From Pseudobacteriovorax sp. (GTDB lineage Bacteria > Bdellovibrionota_B > Oligoflexia > Oligoflexales > Oligoflexaceae): a stretch of DNA of 64,000 nucleotides. The translations under genes were made by a program, and so were the position numbers. The notes below the pieces were generated by a model. The model searched no databases. It saw only the letters and a list, made by a program, of their open reading frames with translations, and was not told the DNA's origin. Positions 59,595-64,000 of this stretch are shown here, one piece after another. Where the stretch lies: assembly GCA_013215145.1 (NCBI GenBank), contig JABSRP010000027.1, forward strand, positions 1-64,000. Reading direction: 5' to 3'. Numbering within the stretch: the first letter of the stretch is position 1; every line of letters begins with the position of its first letter.

Positions 59595-61010
59595 TTAAGC
59601 ACTGTACCTCTTATGGCGAAACCAATCCATAACTTCTAGATAAGAGTCCCCACAATCGTCTTTATGAACGTATAAAACGTAGATAGTGTCGTTATTTGTG
59701 TCGTTGCGAATGAACGGCTTAAACTTGTATTGTTTTACCCTACTCTCAAGATAACCAGGAATATATCGTTGAAGCTCACGGTATACCTTAGGATGGATCA
59801 AAATCGCATGAAAACCTTCTCGCGACTTGACGTCTAAATCCTTAATTCCCTTTCGGGCCTCCAGATAAATATCTGCAAAGTTTACAGACTCGCCCTCAAT
59901 TTCGTAATTACTTAGTTCTCCGGAAAAGATTCCCTTGCCTTCACCATAGGTCAAGGAAGTCGTTATGGTCATATCGTTAACACCAAGCTGATCCACAACA
60001 ACTTGTTTGAAAATATTTAATTGCTTGAATACAGTAGCAAGTACAAATTGTCCTTTATTCTCGTTTTTTGGTAACGGAAAGGGATACTCGTAGGTAACAG
60101 AATAATTATCCTGACCTGAGCGCGCCACGTAGCCCGGACCTCTGACTTCAAACACATCGTGTCCATCAGCCAGTCGCGACATCGGAATATACTTGAATTC
60201 ATATTGGGATCGCATGATATTCTGGATTTTTTGCATGAACTGCTCAAATACTTCATACCTTTTAGGAATGCCAAAATCCTCAGCCGAGTTAATGAGAAAT
60301 TTACTAGTCCAAAATTTAACTCGATGGACAGGCATAGTTTCTTTGTAGCTCAAACCTTTTAGGATTAAATCTATTTGGTGAGGTAAACACTTATCGGTTA
60401 ATTCACCGTGGAGGTGTCTGTATTTTCTCGATGATTCTTGCCTCTCACGGTCTACGGTTTGTCTGTATAGATAGTCTTTGTACATGCGATCTTCCGATAT
60501 CACAAAGATCATCATTCCCGCAAAATATCCGGCAACATAGTGAGGATACATGATCGAGACTAGACCACTATCGTAACTTGCCAAAGCGATTAAGCTCACC
60601 ATTGTTACCATGGTATTGCGAACCACCCCTTGAGTCCGTTTGCGAAAACAAATAGCAAAGCAGATCATCTGCGCATATTGTAAGGGAGATGTGCTCAGCT
60701 GAAAGTTGATCATATCTGCCCGAATCACCAAAGCGGTAGCACCTAGGACACCTGTGAAACATACGATGTCTGCAAGAATGCGGTAGGAGCGAAACAGCTT
60801 GTAAGACGAATTCAGAAAAACCAATAAGGTGACCGTCATCACTAGCATTGTCGGTGCATAAACAAATGCAGAGGGTTTATCCACCGAGGCATTAAGAATA
60901 GAAATGATGAGAAGGCCAACAATGCCAAGCAAAGAGATCCAAAACATAGACTTCTTCGCATGCTGACAAAGCACATCGTTATAGCTCTCTATCTCATCTT
61001 TGGAAGTCAT
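59595..61010 (-). CDS. six-helix membrane protein with class III cyclase-like domain
   Basis: A 471-residue protein with six N-terminal membrane helices (about 22-175), a linker, and a domain whose end has the class III nucleotide cyclase pattern (SLTYGEGKGIFSGEL, YEIEGESVNFADIYLEARK). The usual first metal aspartate in FxDI is not seen (the place reads VKFWTSKF), so catalysis is doubtful. It may be a divergent adenylate/guanylate cyclase or a pseudo-cyclase sensor. It lies upstream of the peptide genes on the same strand, 131 bases away. Confidence 0.65.
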   Translation of the reverse strand: MTSKDEIESYNDVLCQHAKKSMFWISLLGIVGLLIISILNASVDKPSAFVYAPTMLVMTVTLLVFLNSSYKLFRSYRILADIVCFTGVLGATALVIRADMINFQLSTSPLQYAQMICFAICFRKRTQGVVRNTMVTMVSLIALASYDSGLVSIMYPHYVAGYFAGMMIFVISEDRMYKDYLYRQTVDRERQESSRKYRHLHGELTDKCLPHQIDLILKGLSYKETMPVHRVKFWTSKFLINSAEDFGIPKRYEVFEQFMQKIQNIMRSQYEFKYIPMSRLADGHDVFEVRGPGYVARSGQDNYSVTYEYPFPLPKNENKGQFVLATVFKQLNIFKQVVVDQLGVNDMTITTSLTYGEGKGIFSGELSNYEIEGESVNFADIYLEARKGIKDLDVKSREGFHAILIHPKVYRELQRYIPGYLESRVKQYKFKPFIRNDTNNDTIYVLYVHKDDCGDSYLEVMDWFRHKRYSA

Positions 61011-61173
61011 AGCTGATACGTACCAATAAGTGTTGATGATTTAGAGTAGGTATCGGTTGAATTGAGTTCGTGGCAAAAAAAAAATGATCGGTGAGGGTCC
61101 GTCAGTTGCGATGATGGGAGCAAGTAACTAATTTCTAAAGAAAAATGCTAGGCCTGGGCTAATAGTACAATTT

Positions 61174-61914
61174 TTAGCGAACAGCTAAACGGGGCTCGAT
61201 AGAGCTAACATGATTCTTTTTGGTTTTTAGATGTCTGTGAAATCTTATGAAAAACTCCTTCCAACAAAGGAGTTTAGCGATTTTGCAGCGAAATGGAGTG
61301 GAGTAAAATACAATGGCTTCTCGTCCAGGGTACTTAGGTACCTCTCCCCGGTAAAGAACTCCGCAGGAAAGCCTCTTGTATAGTTTAACGAGATACTCTC
61401 TTCGCACATCCACTGCGTAGGTAATATAGTCAATATGCTTGTAATTGGCGGCTTCTGTTACAATTGAGCTCCAAAAATTAATCATGTTTTTGTAGGAAGC
61501 ATGTAAATCTTTAGTAGCCCAGACTAGATTAACCTCTAGGCAAAAGCGTTTGGGTACCGTGGAAAAAATTTTATTCGCATCGGGTAGGACTTGAGGCCAA
61601 GCCATATCGGAACCAAGAGCAAAAGCATATCCTCCCTGCATTTCCCCCTTGACATACACCCCATAGACATCACATTCTTCGACGTAAGCTAGAGGTACGC
61701 TCATCTTTGATAATTTGTTGTATGCGATCAGAAAGAGCCGTTTTTCAATGCCGCTAGTAATTTTTTTGATCTCCAAGTCCTTGTCTCCCTTTTGCCTTGA
61801 GTTGTCCTTGGTCCCCTTATGTTGACTTAAAGCAATTGGTGGGCCATCGCTAAACGGTTGAAATAGCGTTGATTCTGATGTCCATGGTTTTGACACTGTT
61901 GAGATACCTAACAC
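61174..61914 (-). CDS. GNAT-like acyltransferase
   Basis: Up to 246 residues from GTG 61914; the start is uncertain because no ribosome site is visible. The central part has a GNAT-type pattern: VYGVYVKGEMQGGYAF, a core strand CLEVNLVWAT, and LVKLYKRLSCGVLYRGE near the acyl-CoA end. It somewhat resembles long-chain acyl-transfer GNATs (FeeM-like), but I cannot name a substrate. It precedes the cyclase-like gene by 163 bases on the same strand. Confidence 0.55.
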   Translation of the reverse strand: MLGISTVSKPWTSESTLFQPFSDGPPIALSQHKGTKDNSRQKGDKDLEIKKITSGIEKRLFLIAYNKLSKMSVPLAYVEECDVYGVYVKGEMQGGYAFALGSDMAWPQVLPDANKIFSTVPKRFCLEVNLVWATKDLHASYKNMINFWSSIVTEAANYKHIDYITYAVDVRREYLVKLYKRLSCGVLYRGEVPKYPGREAIVFYSTPFRCKIAKLLCWKEFFIRFHRHLKTKKNHVSSIEPRLAVR

Positions 61915-62266
61915 AGGTGATAGGATTCTATACGCTGCTAGGAAGGACTTTCTGTTTATTAACTAACAAGCCAAAATCAAAGATAAAACAAGCCAATCCT
62001 TCAAAGGAGTACCGACTAAGGACTTTGCGATAGGATAGTTTCTTAACGCTGCGCTATCGGTGATATTATGTAGTTTTTAAAAATTGTGCCAAAAATCGTA
62101 TGACTAGCAAGCAAGCCAAATGGCGGAGAAAAAATCCTAGCTTTGCAAAAAATAGGAAGGTTTTTGAGACGACTGCTTAAGGTGGGTATTAATGTTGAAA
62201 AAATAGCGTATTAGAGTGCAATTTGAGGGTTCGCTGCTTAAGTAACTGTTAGAGAAAACGACAGTT
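61915..62266. other. intergenic stretch, no convincing gene
   Basis: AT-rich, without a signal for a gene or RNA. A loose hairpin (AACTGT/ACAGTT, near 62246-62270) at the end of the MotB-like gene lacks a T-run. The promoter for the GNAT-like gene should lie in the left half. Confidence 0.4.
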
Positions 62267-63073
62267 TTAGTAAAGAACCTTGATTTCGATGCGTCTGTTG
62301 CGGATGATTTGGCTACGAGTGTTGTTTAGTGCAATGGGTCTCTTATCTCCGTATGATAAGGTGTTTATGCGGTAGGACGGAAACCTCAGTTCTTTAACTA
62401 ATAGATTTGCTGCATGACCTGATCTTAGTGCGCCGAGCTCATCTTGAGGATATCTTCCGGATTCCTTGCCAGTATGACCCTCAATAAGAATATCATTTTG
62501 CATGTGAATCAGTAGTCGGCCTAGTTCTAGTAGTCTATCTCTGGCCTGCGCCTTAAGCTTGTAGCTACCTTCATCGTAAAAATACGCGCCACTAAGTTTG
62601 ATGGTGAATCCACGCTCGTTTGGTTCGGTAATCATATTCTTACGAAGTTTGGAATCATAATCTGAAGAGTCTTGGGCCATGCGATTGATCAAATTTTCGA
62701 CTTTATTTTTATCGCGGTCGATGGCAATTCGTTGATCACTTTTGATCAGAAATTCCTTGGGGCCAAAGTCCTCAAGCCTTTCTCCCTTGAACGCCTTGAA
62801 TACGAAAATCCCTTTTGTGATATCACCCATTTTTTGATCTTCAGCGATATTCTCAGGAATATCCCGAAACGCCTCTCTAATGGCGCCCACGGCACCCATT
62901 ACCCTTTGGCTGCGACCTTCCTGAATGGTCCCGTAGAGAACTACGAAGGCTGCAAATAAAAGTGTCATAAGATCAGCGTAGCTGACGATCCATCCAGCAC
63001 CTCCCCCTTCTTCTTCTGATTCGTCTAAGTTACTCAGTTCTTGCCCCGTAGTACATGGTTTTGATTTCGACAC
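62267..63073 (-). CDS. MotB/OmpA-like motor protein, copy 2
   Basis: A 268-residue protein with the MotB plug and membrane segment WIVSYADLMTLLFAAFVVLYG, including the aspartate that carries ions in MotB, and a C-terminal OmpA-like peptidoglycan-binding domain (ILIEGHTGKESG, LRSGHAANLLVKEL). GTG at 63073 lies inside the end of the preceding paralogue, overlapping it by 44 bases in another frame. MotB couples stator ion flow to rotation; similar proteins also power other envelope machines. Confidence 0.85.
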   Translation of the reverse strand: MSKSKPCTTGQELSNLDESEEEGGGAGWIVSYADLMTLLFAAFVVLYGTIQEGRSQRVMGAVGAIREAFRDIPENIAEDQKMGDITKGIFVFKAFKGERLEDFGPKEFLIKSDQRIAIDRDKNKVENLINRMAQDSSDYDSKLRKNMITEPNERGFTIKLSGAYFYDEGSYKLKAQARDRLLELGRLLIHMQNDILIEGHTGKESGRYPQDELGALRSGHAANLLVKELRFPSYRINTLSYGDKRPIALNNTRSQIIRNRRIEIKVLY

Positions 63074-63800
63074 GCTCGTTTAGTTCAGGATTTTTATTGT
63101 CTTTTGGTCTTAGCGCGCCAAGACCAGTGATCTGTATTCGAGAGCTCTCAATGCCTTGGGATGTGAATTCCTGTTTTATGGCTCTAGCTCGTTTGATTGA
63201 TAATTCCAATGGGCTTAGCTGACCCGAAGTTCTGATATCAGCATGTCCTTCGATGACGATCGTTTCTTGTGTCTCCAGCAGACGTTTGGCGATGTTTTGT
63301 ACAGTTTCTTTGCCCATACGTGAAAGGCGGTATGAGTTTTGATTGAAGTAACCTTTTCCTAATAGCTTGAGGCTAAAACCGTATTCATCTTTCGAAAACC
63401 TTGTGGCTTTTCTAAGGCTTTCATAGACTCCTTCGCCATTACCTATTTTTTCAAGAATGATCTCCACCGAGGTTTGTTCTTTGTTTCGACCCTTATAAAT
63501 ATTCTCTGTGCGATTAAATTTTTTAATAGCGGGATTAATTGTGGTATCTCTTATAGCCTCTTTGAAAGAAAGCTTACCCTGAAAAAGCTCTGCCACCCGA
63601 AACTCCTCGGGAATCTCGTCAGGGATTTCGATGAAAGCTTCCCGAATGGAAATAGCAATGCCAATGATTTCTTCACTCTTTCCCTGAGGTGTGATTCCAT
63701 AAAGTACGACGAAAGCGGCAAAGAGTAGAGTCATAAGGTCAGCGTAACTGACGATCCAGCCTGCGCCACCACCTTCTTCTTCTTCGCCATCGTCGGACAC
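63030..63800 (-). CDS. MotB/OmpA-like motor protein, copy 1
   Basis: A 256-residue paralogue of the next gene with the same start region (EEGGGAGWIVSYADLMTLLF) and the ion-carrying aspartate. Its OmpA-like domain has VIEGHADIRTSGQ, LSIKRARAIKQEFTSQGI and a closing RVEIKTMYYG. GTG at 63800 has AAGGA upstream and lies 2 bases after the stop of the previous open frame. No motA is in the window; it may lie just beyond the edge. Confidence 0.87.
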   Translation of the reverse strand: MSDDGEEEEGGGAGWIVSYADLMTLLFAAFVVLYGITPQGKSEEIIGIAISIREAFIEIPDEIPEEFRVAELFQGKLSFKEAIRDTTINPAIKKFNRTENIYKGRNKEQTSVEIILEKIGNGEGVYESLRKATRFSKDEYGFSLKLLGKGYFNQNSYRLSRMGKETVQNIAKRLLETQETIVIEGHADIRTSGQLSPLELSIKRARAIKQEFTSQGIESSRIQITGLGALRPKDNKNPELNERVEIKTMYYGARTE

Positions 63801-63802
63801 GT

Positions 63803-64000
63803 TTATTTTCCTTTTGGATCACAGACTGTGATTGACGTAATCTTCCTTGGTATATCTTCGTGATATTCCATCTCACTAAGCTTAAAGGGAACTCCATTAA
63901 ACCTTTCGACAAACTCAGGTTTGGCAGTGAATAGGCATTTTTGCCGCCCAAGTTCGAAATTGGCAGCGCAGAGACTAACCCAACCTGGTTCCATCAAGTT
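63803..64000 (-). CDS. 3' part of a gene extending beyond the window
   Basis: An open frame runs from the right edge to a TAA two bases before the first MotB-like gene. At least 64 residues are visible, including GWVSLCAANFELGRQ and KLSEMEYHEDIPRKIT. The tight spacing to the MotB-like gene supports a real, coupled gene. It does not look like MotA (no membrane helix visible) and I recognise no family. Confidence 0.55.
   Translation of the reverse strand, partial: NLMEPGWVSLCAANFELGRQKCLFTAKPEFVERFNGVPFKLSEMEYHEDIPRKITSITVCDPKGK

Overview
The window reads as chromosomal DNA of a Gram-negative (diderm) bacterium. It carries BamA, Skp, LpxA, FabZ, a lipid-A-type exporter and lipoprotein-release genes, and many of its products have Sec or lipobox signals. 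The gene mix suggests Bdellovibrionota/Oligoflexia or a related deep proteobacterial lineage: many predicted outer-membrane lipoproteins, several secreted proteases, scattered two-component parts, tandem MotB-like proteins and frequent TTG/GTG starts. That assignment is inference; no rRNA or marker gene in the window proves it. I saw no tRNA, rRNA, CRISPR array, prophage or insertion sequence.

Layout. 0.4-5.3 kb: housekeeping and accessory genes (DUF4112, YchJ-like, RNase HI, TetR plus AlkB alkane hydroxylase behind a perfect inverted-repeat operator, secreted cyclophilin). 5.5-18.0 kb: secreted proteins and envelope genes (a cysteine-repeat lipoprotein with a papain-like lipoprotein, a YHS lipoprotein, a subtilisin with its lipoprotein partner, a methyltransferase, a polysaccharide synthase plus acyltransferase, a trypsin-like protease plus an HExxH lipoprotein). 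18.4-24.7 kb: a lone receiver domain, a candidate small RNA, LysR, glyoxalase II, a lone Hpt protein, an NAPE-PLD-like hydrolase, cardiolipin synthase and an EEP-family nuclease/phosphatase. 24.8-33.0 kb: an envelope-biogenesis operon lolC-lolD-bamA-skp-fabZ-lpxA followed by an MsbA-like exporter. 33.1-41.2 kb: mixed genes (hemerythrin, FapA-like, 5-formyl-THF cyclo-ligase, class II amidotransferase, OmpA lipoprotein, and an M3 oligopeptidase split by a frameshift).

41.2-47.1 kb holds a GntR(YtrA)-ABC operon that ends in an unlisted 43-residue membrane protein, then an iron(III) ABC importer behind a good Fur box. 47.3-55.3 kb holds pyrophosphatase, a kinase-like/receiver/Hpt hybrid, a TatT-type TRAP transporter and a pair of envelope proteins (AgmX/PglI-like C-terminus; HAMP-only membrane protein). 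55.3-64.0 kb, all on the minus strand, holds the most interesting block: two short Sec-exported peptides that end in a matching GG[G/A]C[K/R][I/V]NC motif, an oligopeptide-type periplasmic binding protein without any permease, and a membrane hybrid histidine kinase. Upstream of these are a membrane cyclase-like protein, a GNAT-like protein and two MotB-like proteins.

How the genes may work together. The 55.3-59.5 kb block has the parts expected of a secreted-peptide sensing system: signal precursor(s), periplasmic receptor, kinase with receiver. The kinase has no Hpt of its own, and lone Hpt and receiver proteins lie elsewhere in the window. This is a hypothesis from gene content and order; I know of no described system with these components.
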